Source of the DNA: Streptomyces sp. STR69
GTDB lineage: Bacteria; Actinomycetota; Actinomycetes; Streptomycetales; Streptomycetaceae
Length of the DNA: 64,000 nucleotides
NCBI RefSeq assembly: GCF_024519455.1
Contig: NZ_JALJRY010000003.1
Location: 62,001-126,000, forward strand
Direction: 5' to 3'
Below, in pieces: positions 23,645-32,298 of this stretch (the stretch's first letter is position 1; every line of letters begins with the position of its first letter). The notes beneath the pieces are model-generated. The model did not search any database. It had not been told where the DNA came from and saw nothing but the letters and a program-made list of their open reading frames with translations. Both the position numbers and the translations under genes were made by a program.

Positions 23645-25099
23645 TCAGTCGAGCGAGACGACGACGGACTTGGTCCGGGTGTAGGCGGCGAGGCCCTCGG
23701 GGCCGTACTCGCGGCCGAAGCCGGAGTCCTTGACGCCGCCGAAGGGGACGTTGGGGTCGAGCATCGCCCAGTCGTTGACCCAGACGATGCCCGCCTGGAG
23801 CCGGTCGGCGATGCGGTGCGCGCGGGCGAGGTTGCCGGTCTGGACGCCCGAAGCCAGGCCGTAGGGCGTGGAGTTGGCGAGTTCGACGGCCTCGTCCTCG
23901 GTGTCGAAGGGCTGCACGGTGAGGACCGGGCCGAAGATCTCCTCCTGGATCACCCGGGAGTCGTTGGCGAGGTCGGCGATGACGGTGGGCTTGTAGTAGT
24001 AGCCGCCGTCGAGGTCGAGGCGTTCGCCGCCGCAGACGATGCGGGCGCCCTCCTTGCGGGCGAGGTCGACGTACTCCTCGACCTTCCGCAGGTGCTTCTC
24101 CCCCGCCATCGGGCCCACGACGGTCTCGGGCAGCCGGGGGTCGCCGAGCGGTACGCCGGGGACGGCGTCGGCGAGGATGTTGAGGAGGGTGCTGTGGACG
24201 GGGCGGGCGACCAGAAGTCGCGGGCCGCCCATGCAGAACTGGCCGGTGTTGAAGACGAAGCCCTTGATGACCGCGCCGACGGCCTTCTCCAGGTCGGCGT
24301 CCTCGAAGACGATGTGGGCCGCGTTGCCGCCGAGTTCCATGGTGACGGGCTTGAGGTTCTCGCCGGCGACGCTCGCGGCGTGCCGGCCGACGGCGGTGGA
24401 GCCGGTGAAGGCGATCTTGTCGACGCCCGCGTGCCGCAGCAGGGCCTCGCCGGCGACCGGTCCGGTACCGGTGACGACGTTGACGACACCGTCCGGTACC
24501 CCCGCGCGCTGGAGCAGTCCGGCCATGTAGAGGGCACTGAGCGGGGTCTCGTCGGCGGGCTTGTGGACCACGGTGTTGCCGGCCGCGAGGGCGGGGGCGA
24601 GCTTCGAACCGGCAAGGATCAGGGGGAAGTTGAAGGGGGTGATCGCGGCGACCACGCCCAGCGGCTCGCGCTTGGTGTAGGCGAGGGCGTTGAGCGGGGT
24701 GTCGCGGGTCGAGCCGTCCAGGGAGTGGGCGAGGGCGGCGTAGTGCTCGTAGTCGTTGGCCGCGTTGGTGACGTCGACGGCGTGGCACAGAGTGATGGGC
24801 TTGCCTACGTCAAGGCTCTCCAGCTGTGCGAGTTCGTCGGCGTTCTCGCGGATGAGTTCGGCGACGCGGTGCAGAATCCGGCCGCGCTCACGGCCGCTGA
24901 GGCCGGACCAGCGGCCACTGTCGAAGGCCTCGCGGGCGGCGCGGACCGCCGCGTCCACGTCGGCGGGGCCCGCCTCCGCGACGGTGGTGACGACCCGGCC
25001 CCGGGACGGGTCGACCACCTCGGTGCGCGCTCCGTCGGCGGCCTCGCGCCACTGCCCCCCGACGAACAGGCGGCCGGGTTCGATCTCGAAGGCGGTCAT
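23645..25099 (-). CDS. NAD(P)-dependent aldehyde dehydrogenase
   Basis: A 484-residue aldehyde dehydrogenase, full length. Oxyanion Asn157 (PFNFPL), general-base Glu255 (MELGGNAAH) and nucleophile Cys289 (NTGQFCMGG) are all present, as are the cofactor motif FTGSTAVG and the C-terminal PFGGVKDSGFGREYG. The group resembles benzaldehyde/salicylaldehyde-type dehydrogenases. It is first in a two-gene operon with the alcohol dehydrogenase and divergent from a MarR gene, whose operator lies between them. ATG 25099 follows GAGGAG by five bases; GTG 25105 is too close to the ribosome site. Confidence 0.93.
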   Translation of the reverse strand: MTAFEIEPGRLFVGGQWREAADGARTEVVDPSRGRVVTTVAEAGPADVDAAVRAAREAFDSGRWSGLSGRERGRILHRVAELIRENADELAQLESLDVGKPITLCHAVDVTNAANDYEHYAALAHSLDGSTRDTPLNALAYTKREPLGVVAAITPFNFPLILAGSKLAPALAAGNTVVHKPADETPLSALYMAGLLQRAGVPDGVVNVVTGTGPVAGEALLRHAGVDKIAFTGSTAVGRHAASVAGENLKPVTMELGGNAAHIVFEDADLEKAVGAVIKGFVFNTGQFCMGGPRLLVARPVHSTLLNILADAVPGVPLGDPRLPETVVGPMAGEKHLRKVEEYVDLARKEGARIVCGGERLDLDGGYYYKPTVIADLANDSRVIQEEIFGPVLTVQPFDTEDEAVELANSTPYGLASGVQTGNLARAHRIADRLQAGIVWVNDWAMLDPNVPFGGVKDSGFGREYGPEGLAAYTRTKSVVVSLD

Positions 25100-25130
25100 C
25101 GCCACTCCTCAGCATCGTTGCCAAGATTTC

Positions 25131-25153
25131 AACCAACAGGATTCCTGTTGGTT
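25131..25153. promoter_or_regulatory. MarR operator 1, AACCAACAGGA-T-TCCTGTTGGTT
   Basis: Perfect 11-base arms around one central base, 32 bases before the aldehyde dehydrogenase start. Its inner half ACAGGA/TCCTGT matches the second palindrome at 25181-25195. Confidence 0.75.
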
Positions 25154-25180
25154 GCTCGTCTGGTCCGCAGTCTCATTACA

Positions 25181-25195
25181 GACAGGTTTCCTGTC
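25181..25195. promoter_or_regulatory. MarR operator 2, GACAGG-TTT-CCTGTC
   Basis: Perfect 6-base arms, 20 bases before the MarR start codon, sharing ACAGG/CCTGT with operator 1. It is suited to autoregulation. Confidence 0.7.
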
Positions 25196-25214
25196 AATGC
25201 TCTAGGGTGAATCC

Positions 25215-25664
25215 ATGGCTGAATCCCTGGCTGGCGCCCACGCGACGAAGGCACCCCCATCCCTGCTGTACATGGTCAAGCAGGTGGAGCTGGTCGTCCG
25301 TTCCCGCCTGGACGAGCTGGTCAGGCCCTACGGCATCACCGCACTCCAGTACACCGCGCTCACGGTCCTGGAGCGACACGACGGCCTGTCGGCGGCGCAG
25401 CTGGCCCGAGACTCCTTCGTCACCGCGCAGTCCATCGCCGACCTGGTCCGCTCACTGGAGGGGCGCGGACTGATCCGCCGCGAGCGCAATCCGCGCAACC
25501 GGCGCGAGCTGCTGATCCTGCTGACCGGCGAGGGGCGCGAGCTGCTGGCGGGCTGCGCGGGGGCGGTGCGGGCGCTGGAGGAGCGGATGGTGCGCGAGCT
25601 CACAGCGCACCAGAGCGAGCAGTTCCGCCAGGCACTTTCCAAGGCCTGGCACGCGCTGTCGTAG
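25215..25664 (+). CDS. MarR-family regulator
   Basis: A 149-residue winged-helix regulator. The MarR core is evident: LDELVRPYGITALQYTALTVLERHDG, the recognition helix LSAAQLARDSFVTAQSIADLVRSLEGRGLI and the wing RRERNPRNRRELLILLTGEG. It is divergent from the aldehyde/alcohol dehydrogenase operon, with two related palindromes in the gap, so it is the likely repressor of that operon, responding to an aromatic alcohol, aldehyde or acid. ATG 25215 has only a weak ribosome site (CTAGGGTGA). Confidence 0.92.
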   Translation: MAESLAGAHATKAPPSLLYMVKQVELVVRSRLDELVRPYGITALQYTALTVLERHDGLSAAQLARDSFVTAQSIADLVRSLEGRGLIRRERNPRNRRELLILLTGEGRELLAGCAGAVRALEERMVRELTAHQSEQFRQALSKAWHALS

Positions 25665-25814
25665 ACCTGGCCCAAACATCTCAGAAAGCTCTGGCTCGAT
25701 TCGAAGACATATGTCAATCGAACATGCTCAAATTCACTCCATCGAGGGTAACTTTCAGGGCGGGGAACGGTTTTGTGCTCAACCCCGCTTCACCGAGGGC
25801 CGGTTGGAGGCGAT

Positions 25815-26201
25815 GTGGTCGTGCAGCAGGAACCCGCGCCGCTCACCCGGCACCTGCGTATCCACCAGGTCCGTGGGGTCACGGTCCTGGAGTTCCGCGG
25901 GGAGATCGACATCGTCGCGGCGATGGAGATCCTTCCGTCCCTGGACCGGGTGACGGGGCGGCCGGGCGCGCGGATCGTGATCGATCTCCGGCAGGTCGAG
26001 TTCTTCGACTGCTCGGGGCTGCGCCTGCTGTACCGGGCACGGCAGCGGATGCTGGAGCGGGACGGCCGGCTGTACCTCGTCTGCACCCACCCGCTGACCC
26101 TGCGCATCCTGCGGGTCACCGGCCTCGGCCGGCTGCTGCCGCCGCAGCCGACGCTGGACGCGGCCCTGGGGCAGCCCGAGGCCACGTCCGGCACGCTGTG
26201 A
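25815..26201 (+). CDS. STAS-domain anti-sigma factor antagonist
   Basis: A 128-residue STAS protein. Residues ~15-115 give the SpoIIAA-like fold: RIHQVRGVTVLEFRGEIDIVAAMEI, IVIDLRQVEFFDCSGLRLLYRAR and LYLVCTHPLTLRILRVTGLGRLL. The site of regulatory phosphorylation should be the serine in FFDCSGLRLL. It would bind an anti-sigma kinase in partner switching; no kinase gene is adjacent. GGAGG at 25806-25810 precedes GTG 25815 and GTG 25821; either may be used. It is convergent with the EF-Tu gene, 9 bases apart. Confidence 0.85.
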   Translation: MVVQQEPAPLTRHLRIHQVRGVTVLEFRGEIDIVAAMEILPSLDRVTGRPGARIVIDLRQVEFFDCSGLRLLYRARQRMLERDGRLYLVCTHPLTLRILRVTGLGRLLPPQPTLDAALGQPEATSGTL

Positions 26202-26210
26202 TCACCGTGG

Positions 26211-27404
26211 TTATTTGAGGATCTTGGTGACCTGACCGGCGCCCACCGTCCGCCCGCCTTCGCGGATCGCGAACTTCAACCCCTCCTCCATCGCGATGGG
26301 TTGGATCAGTTCGACATGCATGGTCGTGTTGTCGCCCGGCATGACCATCTCGGTGCCCTTCGGCAGGGTCACCACACCCGTCACGTCCGTGGTGCGGAAG
26401 TAGAACTGCGGCCGGTAGTTGTGGAAGAAGGGCGTGTGCCGGCCGCCCTCGTCCTTGGAGAGGATGTAGGCGCGGGCCTCGAACTCCACGTGCGGGGTGA
26501 CCGATCCGGGCTTGATGACGACCTGGCCGCGCTCCACGTCCTCGCGCTTCACCCCGCGCAGCAGCAGTCCGACGTTCTCGCCGGCCCGGCCCTCGTCGAG
26601 GAGTTTGCGGAACATCTCGATGCCGGTGACGGTCGTCCTCGTCTTCTGCTCGTGGATGCCGATGATCTCCACCTCGTTGTTGACCTTCAGCACCCCGCGC
26701 TCGATCCGGCCGGTGACGACCGTGCCGCGGCCGGTGATGGTGAAGACGTCCTCGATCGGCAGCAGGAACGGCCGGTCCACGTCCCGCACCGGCTGGGGCA
26801 CGAACTCGTCGACGGCGTCGAGGAGTTCGAGCACCGAGGCGGTCCACTCCGGGTCCCCCTCGAGGGCCTTGAGCGCGGACACCTTGACCACCGGGAGGTC
26901 GTCGCCGGGGAACTCGTACTCGGTGAGCAGCTCCCGTACCTCCAGCTCGACCAGTTCCAGGATCTCCTCGTCGTCGACCATGTCCGTCTTGTTGAGCGCG
27001 ACGACGATGTACGGCACGCCGACCTGCCGAGCCAGCAGCACGTGTTCCTTGGTCTGCGGCATGGGCCCGTCGGTGGCCGCGACGACCAGGATCGCGCCGA
27101 CCATCTGGGCGGCGCCGGTGATCATGTTCTTGATGTAGTCGGCGTGCCCTGGGCAGTCGACGTGCGCGTAGTGCCGGCGTTCGGTCTGGTACTCGACATG
27201 GGCGATGGAGATCGTGATGCCGCGCTGCCGCTCCTCGGGCGCCTTGTCGATCTGGTCGAACGGCGTGAAGGGGTTGAGGTCGGGGAACCGGTCGTGGAGC
27301 ACTTTCGTGATGGCCGCTGTGAGAGTGGTCTTGCCGTGGTCGATGTGACCGATGGTGCCGACGTTCACATGGGGTTTCGTCCGCTCGAACTTCGCCTTCG
27401 CCAC
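26211..27404 (-). CDS. tuf3: Elongation factor Tu, divergent EF-Tu3 type
   Basis: A 397-residue EF-Tu with all GTPase motifs: GHIDHGKT (19-26), switch II DCPGH (84-88) and NKTD (139-142), the last replacing the usual NKCD. Domains 2 and 3 are complete and end [14 protein letters not shown]. The sequence deviates throughout from the main actinobacterial EF-Tu (HIDHG for [25 protein letters not shown]). It is also outside the usual rpsL-rpsG-fusA-tuf operon, which fits tuf3, the second, stress-linked EF-Tu gene described in streptomycetes. It delivers aminoacyl-tRNA to the ribosome. PRPP synthetase and a ribosome-protection GTPase are next door. ATG 27404 follows AGGAGGACTCGCC. Confidence 0.92.
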   Translation of the reverse strand: MAKAKFERTKPHVNVGTIGHIDHGKTTLTAAITKVLHDRFPDLNPFTPFDQIDKAPEERQRGITISIAHVEYQTERRHYAHVDCPGHADYIKNMITGAAQMVGAILVVAATDGPMPQTKEHVLLARQVGVPYIVVALNKTDMVDDEEILELVELEVRELLTEYEFPGDDLPVVKVSALKALEGDPEWTASVLELLDAVDEFVPQPVRDVDRPFLLPIEDVFTITGRGTVVTGRIERGVLKVNNEVEIIGIHEQKTRTTVTGIEMFRKLLDEGRAGENVGLLLRGVKREDVERGQVVIKPGSVTPHVEFEARAYILSKDEGGRHTPFFHNYRPQFYFRTTDVTGVVTLPKGTEMVMPGDNTTMHVELIQPIAMEEGLKFAIREGGRTVGAGQVTKILK

Positions 27405-27459
27405 GGCGAGTCCTCCTGATCACCTCGGTGCTGCCGAGCGTTGCTCCGTCCCCTCATGT

Positions 27460-28413
27460 CTATTCGTTCGGCGGCGCGTCGAACAGGGCGCTGACGGACT
27501 CACCGTTGTGAATGCGGCGCACGGCCTCCGCGAGCGCCGGGGCGATGGAGAGAATGCGCAGCTTCTCGGTGCGCTCCTCCTCGGGCACCGGCACCGTGTT
27601 GGTGCAGACGATCTCCAGTACGTCGGGCTGCTCCCCGATCCGCTTCAGCGCACCTGCCGCGAACAGGCCGTGGGTACAGGCCACTCGGATCGAGCGCGGC
27701 CCCAAGTCCCGTAGCCGGTCCAGGAGTTCGAGCACGGTGCTGCCCTTGGCGATCTCGTCGTCCAGGACGATGACGTCCCGGTCGGCGATGTCGCCGATGA
27801 CGGAGCTGATGACGACCCGGTCGTCGGCGTAGCGCTGCTTGGCACCGGCGGCCACCTGGGCGCCGATCAGCCGGGCGAACGCGGCGGCCTCCTTGGCGTT
27901 GCCGAGGTCCGGGGAGACGACGGTCGTGCGCGAGAGGTCGTACTGCCGGAAGTGCGCGGCGAGTTCGCGCAGCGCGTGCAGGTGGTCGACCGGCACCGAG
28001 AAGAAGCCGTGCACCTGCGGCGAGTGCAGGGTCATGGCCAGGACGCGGCTCGCGCCGGCCGCCACCATCAGGTCGGCGACCAGCCGTCCGCCGAGCGAGA
28101 TGCGCGGGGCGTCCTTCTTGTCGGAGCGGGCGTAGGAGTAGTGGGGCATGACGACGGTGATCCGCCCGGCGGAGGCGCCGCGCGCCGCGTCGCACATCAA
28201 CAGCAGCTCGACCAGGTTCTCCTGGACCGGCTTGACGAGCGGCTGGATCAGGAAGACGTCCCGTTCCCGGCAGTTGGCCTGGAGCTGTACCTCCAGACAG
28301 TCGTTGGCGAACCGGCTGACCCGGGTCGGGCTGAGCGGTACACCGAGATGTGCGCAGACCTCCTTCGCCAACTCGGGGTGGGCACTCCCGCTGAACACGG
28401 CGATGTCTCGCAC
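27460..28413 (-). CDS. prs: Ribose-phosphate diphosphokinase (PRPP synthetase)
   Basis: A 317-residue PRPP synthetase, making phosphoribosyl pyrophosphate from ribose 5-phosphate and ATP for nucleotide, His and Trp synthesis. MRDIAVFSGSAHPELAKEV, the flexible-loop PHYSYARSDKKDAPRISLGGRL, and VVSPDLGNAKEAAAFARL are characteristic; the PRPP-binding loop is VIVLDDEIAKGSTVLE (usual VDDMIDTGGT), so this copy is divergent. Streptomycetes carry a housekeeping prs elsewhere; this one next to tuf3 looks like a second isozyme. GTG 28413 follows GAGGAGC. It is 55 bases upstream of tuf3 on the same strand and may share its transcript. Confidence 0.9.
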   Translation of the reverse strand: MRDIAVFSGSAHPELAKEVCAHLGVPLSPTRVSRFANDCLEVQLQANCRERDVFLIQPLVKPVQENLVELLLMCDAARGASAGRITVVMPHYSYARSDKKDAPRISLGGRLVADLMVAAGASRVLAMTLHSPQVHGFFSVPVDHLHALRELAAHFRQYDLSRTTVVSPDLGNAKEAAAFARLIGAQVAAGAKQRYADDRVVISSVIGDIADRDVIVLDDEIAKGSTVLELLDRLRDLGPRSIRVACTHGLFAAGALKRIGEQPDVLEIVCTNTVPVPEEERTEKLRILSIAPALAEAVRRIHNGESVSALFDAPPNE

Positions 28414-28541
28414 GATCTGCTCCTCGCATGATCATTCCCGGCCGTGGCTCATGCTACTGACCCCGAAAACAGGTTGCGGACCCACGGGCGAGGGGCGCCA
28501 TGATGGCCGCGTCCGTACCCCCTCCCGTCAGGAACCCTCAC

Positions 28542-28655
28542 ATGCGCCGACTCCTCGGAATCCACCAGCCTTCCCACTGGACGACGGTTCTTGAGGACTC
28601 GACCACGCATGCACACCCTGAACATCGGAATTCTGGCCCACGTCGACGCCGGTAA
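28542..28655 (+). CDS. Possible upstream ORF (leader peptide) of the ribosome-protection gene
   Basis: A 37-codon frame begins at ATG 28542 behind AGGAA (TCAGGAACCCTCAC) and reads MRRLLGIHQPSHW..., ending GPRRRR at TAA 28655. It overlaps the start codon of the downstream GTPase at 28609 in another frame. Tetracycline and macrolide resistance genes, and WhiB7/WblC-controlled genes, are often governed by such leaders. There is no homology support, so this is a candidate only. Confidence 0.35.
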   Translation: MRRLLGIHQPSHWTTVLEDSTTHAHPEHRNSGPRRRR

Positions 28656-30468
28656 GACCAGCCTCACCGAGCGGCTGCTGTTCGACCACGGCGCGACCGA
28701 CCGGCTCGGCAGCGTCGACGCCGGTGACACCCGTACGGACGACGGCGCGATCGAGCGACAGCGCGGGATCACTGTCCGCTCGGCCGTCGCCGCCTTCACG
28801 TCCGGCGACACCCAGATCAACCTGATCGACACCCCCGGCCACGCGGACTTCGTCGCGGAGGTCGAGCGCGCCCTGGAAGTCCTCGACGGCGCGGTCCTGC
28901 TGCTGTCCGCCGTGGAGGGCGTCCAGGCGCAGACCCGCGTCCTGCTGCGGACCCTGCGGCGGCTACGGCTGCCCACGCTCGTCTTCGTCAACAAGATCGA
29001 CCGGGCGGGTGCCCGCGCGGACGGACTCGTCACGGACATCCGGCGCCGGCTGACCCCGCACGTCGTACCCCTGACGGACGTGACGGGCCTCGGCACGCCC
29101 GGCGCCCGTGTGCTGCCCCGCCCGCCCGGCGACCCGGACCTGGCCGAAGCACTCGCCGACGTCGACCCGTCCGTCCTCGCGGCGGTCGTCGACGGCCCGC
29201 ACCCCACACCGGCCGACCTGAGCAAGGCCCTCGCCGCCCGCACCGCAGACGGCTCCATCCAACCGCTCCTGTTCGGCTCGGCCCTCGGCGGCCAGGGAAT
29301 CCCCGAACTCGTCGCACGACTCGTCCAGTTGATCCCGCCCGCAGCGACCCGACCGGGCACCCCTCGCGGCACGGTGTTCGCGGTCCGGCCCGGTCCCGGC
29401 CGCGAACGGACGGCGTATCTGCGGCTCTACGACGGTGAGGTGGCCCCGCAGCAGCGGCTCACGTTCCGCCGCCACGGGGCGGACGGACGAGCCGTCGAGG
29501 TCTCCGGGCGGGTCACGCGTCTCGATGTGATCGGCCGGCCCGGACCGCTCACGGCCGGGAACATCGGTGCGCTGACCGGCCCGAAGGACATCCGGGTCGG
29601 CGACCGGCTCGGTGAACTCACCGAGCGGGCACCGCAGTTCGCGCCGCCGACCCTGGAGACCGTCGTACGGGCGCGGTGTCCCGAGCAGGCGGCGGCGCTG
29701 CGCTCGGCGCTGCTGGTGCTGGCCGACCAGGACCCGCTGCTGCACGCGCGGCCCGCCGCCTCCGGGGCGACCGTGCTGCTCCTGTACGGCGAGGTCCAGA
29801 AGGAGGTTCTGGCGGCGACCCTGGTCCAGGACTTCGGCGTCGAGGCGGACTTCGAGCCGAGCCGGGTGCGGTTCCTGGAACGCCCGGCCGGGACCGGCGA
29901 GGCCTGCGACGAATGGCCGTGGCACGACGGCACCCGCTACTGGGCGACGATCGGGCTGCGCGTCGAACCGGGACCGCGCGGCTCCGGCGGGGTCTTCGCG
30001 TACGAGACCCAACTCGGCGCGCTCCCCCGCGCGTTCCACCAGGCCGTCGAGGACACGGTCCACTCGACCCTGCTCAGCGGACTGGACGGCGCACCGGTGA
30101 CGGACTACCGGGTCACCCTCACCCGGTCGGGATTCGTCGGCCCGCTCAGCACGGCCGGTGACTTCCGCGGCCTCACGCCGATCGTGCTGCGCCGGGCACT
30201 GCGGCGGGCGGGGACGCGGTTGTACGAGCCGTACGTCGCGTTCGAGACGGAGGTCCCGCAGGACGCGCTCGCGCCGGTGACCTCGCAACTCGCGTCCTGC
30301 CGAGCCGAGTTCACGGGTACCACGGGTGGCGTCGGCTCCTGGCTGATCACCGGTGAGCTGCCGGCCCGGCGGGTGCGGGACGTGGAGTCGGCCCTGCCCG
30401 GGCTCACGCGCGGTGAAGGGGTGTGGTGGTCGCGTCCGTCCGGTGACCGTGAACTGCGGTCGCACTGA
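28609..30468 (+). CDS. TetM/OtrA-family ribosome protection GTPase
   Basis: A 619-residue EF-G-like translational GTPase. GTPase motifs are AHVDAGKT (10-17), DTPGHADF (74-81) and NKID (128-131), and QRGITVRSAV is the switch I region found in tetracycline-resistance ribosomal protection proteins. Domains equivalent to EF-G II-V follow, ending with the CRAEFTGTTGGVGSW segment typical of TetM/OtrA. It should bind the ribosome and chase tetracycline from the A site, though many such Streptomyces proteins have no proven resistance role. ATG 28609 is used; a TTG at 28591 is possible. It is divergent from prs-tuf3, giving three translation- or nucleotide-linked genes together. Confidence 0.88.
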   Translation: MHTLNIGILAHVDAGKTSLTERLLFDHGATDRLGSVDAGDTRTDDGAIERQRGITVRSAVAAFTSGDTQINLIDTPGHADFVAEVERALEVLDGAVLLLSAVEGVQAQTRVLLRTLRRLRLPTLVFVNKIDRAGARADGLVTDIRRRLTPHVVPLTDVTGLGTPGARVLPRPPGDPDLAEALADVDPSVLAAVVDGPHPTPADLSKALAARTADGSIQPLLFGSALGGQGIPELVARLVQLIPPAATRPGTPRGTVFAVRPGPGRERTAYLRLYDGEVAPQQRLTFRRHGADGRAVEVSGRVTRLDVIGRPGPLTAGNIGALTGPKDIRVGDRLGELTERAPQFAPPTLETVVRARCPEQAAALRSALLVLADQDPLLHARPAASGATVLLLYGEVQKEVLAATLVQDFGVEADFEPSRVRFLERPAGTGEACDEWPWHDGTRYWATIGLRVEPGPRGSGGVFAYETQLGALPRAFHQAVEDTVHSTLLSGLDGAPVTDYRVTLTRSGFVGPLSTAGDFRGLTPIVLRRALRRAGTRLYEPYVAFETEVPQDALAPVTSQLASCRAEFTGTTGGVGSWLITGELPARRVRDVESALPGLTRGEGVWWSRPSGDRELRSH

Positions 30469-30723
30469 GGTGTGTTCGGGGCGTCCGCGGCCAGTGTCAC
30501 AACATGGAGCGGACCGTGATCCGGAAAGGTCACGAGACGCTTGGGGCCAGGCGGCCGGGAAATGCTCTCTGCGCGGTCGTCCAGGGCTCCTGGCGGGCCG
30601 GAACAGTGACTTTTCCCGCTTGTGCGCCCTCTGCGCCCCGTCAGCGCGACCGTTCCGCCAACGCGTCGGTCTGACCGGGCATTTGGGGGGCATGCGGATA
30701 CCGAGGAAGGGAGGGCCGTCCCC

Positions 30724-31386
30724 ATGACGACTTCCATCAGCCGTACGACCCGGCGCATGCCGGGCTGGGCGAAGGTGCTCACCGCCGTCGTCGTTGTGAT
30801 CGCCGTGCTGTTCGCCGGGCTCCGGCTGGCCGTGCTCCCGGGGCTCCGGGACATCTTCGGCACCGAGACCCATGACCGTTCGGGTCCGGCGCTGCTCAAG
30901 TCCATTCAGGACATGAGCCGTTACGACGCGGCCTCCGGCAACTTCCAGGTCGTCGTGGACCTGGAGAAGGACGCCAAGTTCCTGCCCCAGGCGATCCGCG
31001 GCACCCGCACGCTGTACGTCGGCGCGGGCACCGTGGAGGGCTATGTCGACCTGGGCAAGCTCGGCAAGCAGGACGTGACGGTCAACGACGACCGCACGAC
31101 GGCCAGCATCACGCTGCCGCACGCGGCGCTCGGCAAGCCGGCGCTGGACCCGGACCACTCGTACACGGTCTCCAAGCAGCGCGGTCTGCTGGACCGCCTG
31201 GGCGACATCTTCTCCGACAACCCCAACAGCGAGCAGGCCGTGCAGAAACTCGCCTCCAAGCACATCGCCGAGGCGGCGAAGACCAGCGGTCTGACCACGC
31301 GCGCCGAGACCAACACCACGAGCATGCTCAAGGGTCTGCTCGGCTCGCTGGGCTTCACGACGGTGACCATCTCGTACGCGGCCTGA
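30724..31386 (+). CDS. DUF4230 membrane-anchored protein
   Basis: A 220-residue protein of the DUF4230 family: N-terminal membrane helix (VLTAVVVVIAVLFAGLRLAVL, ~18-38) and an extracytoplasmic domain with ALLKSIQDMSRYDAASGNFQVVVDLEKD, GTRTLYVGAGTVEGYVDLGKL and a C-terminal helix-rich AEAAKTSGLTTRAETNT followed by LLGSLGFTTVTISYA. Function is unknown. ATG 30724 follows GGGAGGG. A strong hairpin ends the transcript at 31399-31433, so the gene is monocistronic. Confidence 0.85.
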   Translation: MTTSISRTTRRMPGWAKVLTAVVVVIAVLFAGLRLAVLPGLRDIFGTETHDRSGPALLKSIQDMSRYDAASGNFQVVVDLEKDAKFLPQAIRGTRTLYVGAGTVEGYVDLGKLGKQDVTVNDDRTTASITLPHAALGKPALDPDHSYTVSKQRGLLDRLGDIFSDNPNSEQAVQKLASKHIAEAAKTSGLTTRAETNTTSMLKGLLGSLGFTTVTISYAA

Positions 31387-31398
31387 GCAGCCGTCGGC

Positions 31399-31433
31399 AA
31401 CCCGTGTGCGGGCACCTGCGCCGCACACGGGTT
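31399..31433 (+). terminator. Hairpin terminator after the DUF4230 gene
   Basis: A perfect 13-bp stem (AACCCGTGTGCGG at 31399-31411 with CCGCACACGGGTT at 31421-31433) and nine-base loop, 12 bases after the stop codon. No T run follows, as is common in Streptomyces. Confidence 0.75.
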
Positions 31434-31518
31434 CCGTCCGCCCACCACGGCATCCTCCGCCGATTCGGGGGTAACCGCCCTACCAGTCAAGGAAGTTGAA
31501 GACCGGAGGACCTCACGC

Positions 31519-32145
31519 ATGGGCCGTACCGCCTCACGTCTGCGCCGCATCAGGACCGAGCCCAAGACCGAGGCCGGGCCGACAGCGGCCCGCACCCCGC
31601 GCCGGTCGAAGCCCGAACCTCCCCAGCGCCACCGACTCCCCCTCCCCCTACGCCTGTTGTCGATGCTGCTCGGCTTCGTGTTCATGGTGGCGTTCGCCGT
31701 CGTACTGGCCAAGTTGACCCTGGAGCCGTCCCCCGCGTCGAAGGCGCTCGTGCACACCAACCTGCACCCCGGCCGCTCCCTGAAGGCCTATCTCGACCAG
31801 CCCGCCATGCGGGACGCCTTCAAGCAGATCGGCGGGAACGTGGTGCTCGGCATCCCGTTCGGGGTGCTGGTGCCCGTGTTCGCGCCCCGGGCGCGCGGCA
31901 TCCTGAAGGTGCTGCTGCTGACGGCGACCGTGATGCTCCTGGTGGAGTTCGCGCAGGGGGCGCTGATCACCGGGCGGGCCTTCGACATCGACGACGTGAT
32001 CCTCAACACCACTGGCGCGCTGATCGGTTGGGTCCTGCTGGGGCGCCGGCTCGGCCGGGCAGTGCACGCGCGGAAGCCCGTCGTGAAGGCGACAAGGACA
32101 ACAAAGACAGCGAAGGCGCCCAAAGCGCCGAAGGCCACTTCGTAA
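31519..32145 (+). CDS. VanZ-family membrane protein
   Basis: A 208-residue protein with a basic, Pro/Arg-rich N-terminal tail, then four predicted membrane helices. The VanZ core is seen in QIGGNVVLGIPFGVLVPVFAP, LLVEFAQGALITGRAFDIDDVILNTTGALIGWVLL. A Lys/Thr-rich tail (TRTTKTAKAPKAPKAT) follows. VanZ proteins confer low-level teicoplanin resistance in enterococci, but in actinobacteria the role is unclear. A VanX-like dipeptidase lies ~4 kb away without other van genes. ATG 31519 follows GGAGGACCTCACGC. Confidence 0.85.
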   Translation: MGRTASRLRRIRTEPKTEAGPTAARTPRRSKPEPPQRHRLPLPLRLLSMLLGFVFMVAFAVVLAKLTLEPSPASKALVHTNLHPGRSLKAYLDQPAMRDAFKQIGGNVVLGIPFGVLVPVFAPRARGILKVLLLTATVMLLVEFAQGALITGRAFDIDDVILNTTGALIGWVLLGRRLGRAVHARKPVVKATRTTKTAKAPKAPKATS

Positions 32146-32148
32146 CGA

Positions 32149-32224
32149 TCAACTACTGGCCCGCAACATTCAACTACTGGTCCGTACCAAGGTATTGACG
32201 CTCTCCTTATCTCACTCCTTAAAT
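32149..32224 (+). promoter_or_regulatory. Promoter with direct repeats upstream of the glucanase
   Basis: Near-identical 17-base direct repeats TCAACTACTGG[C/T]CCG[C/T]A start at 32149 and 32170, 21 bases (two helical turns) apart. They are followed by TTGACG (-35, 32195-32200) and TTAAAT (-10, 32219-32224) with 18-base spacing. The layout suggests activator sites just upstream of a promoter for the GH16 gene. Confidence 0.6.
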
Positions 32225-32298
32225 CAAGAGGCGACGCTTTCACCCCCCACCTCAGTCGGCGTGTCGGTCCCCACGTCCGCCGTACAGAAGGGAATGCC

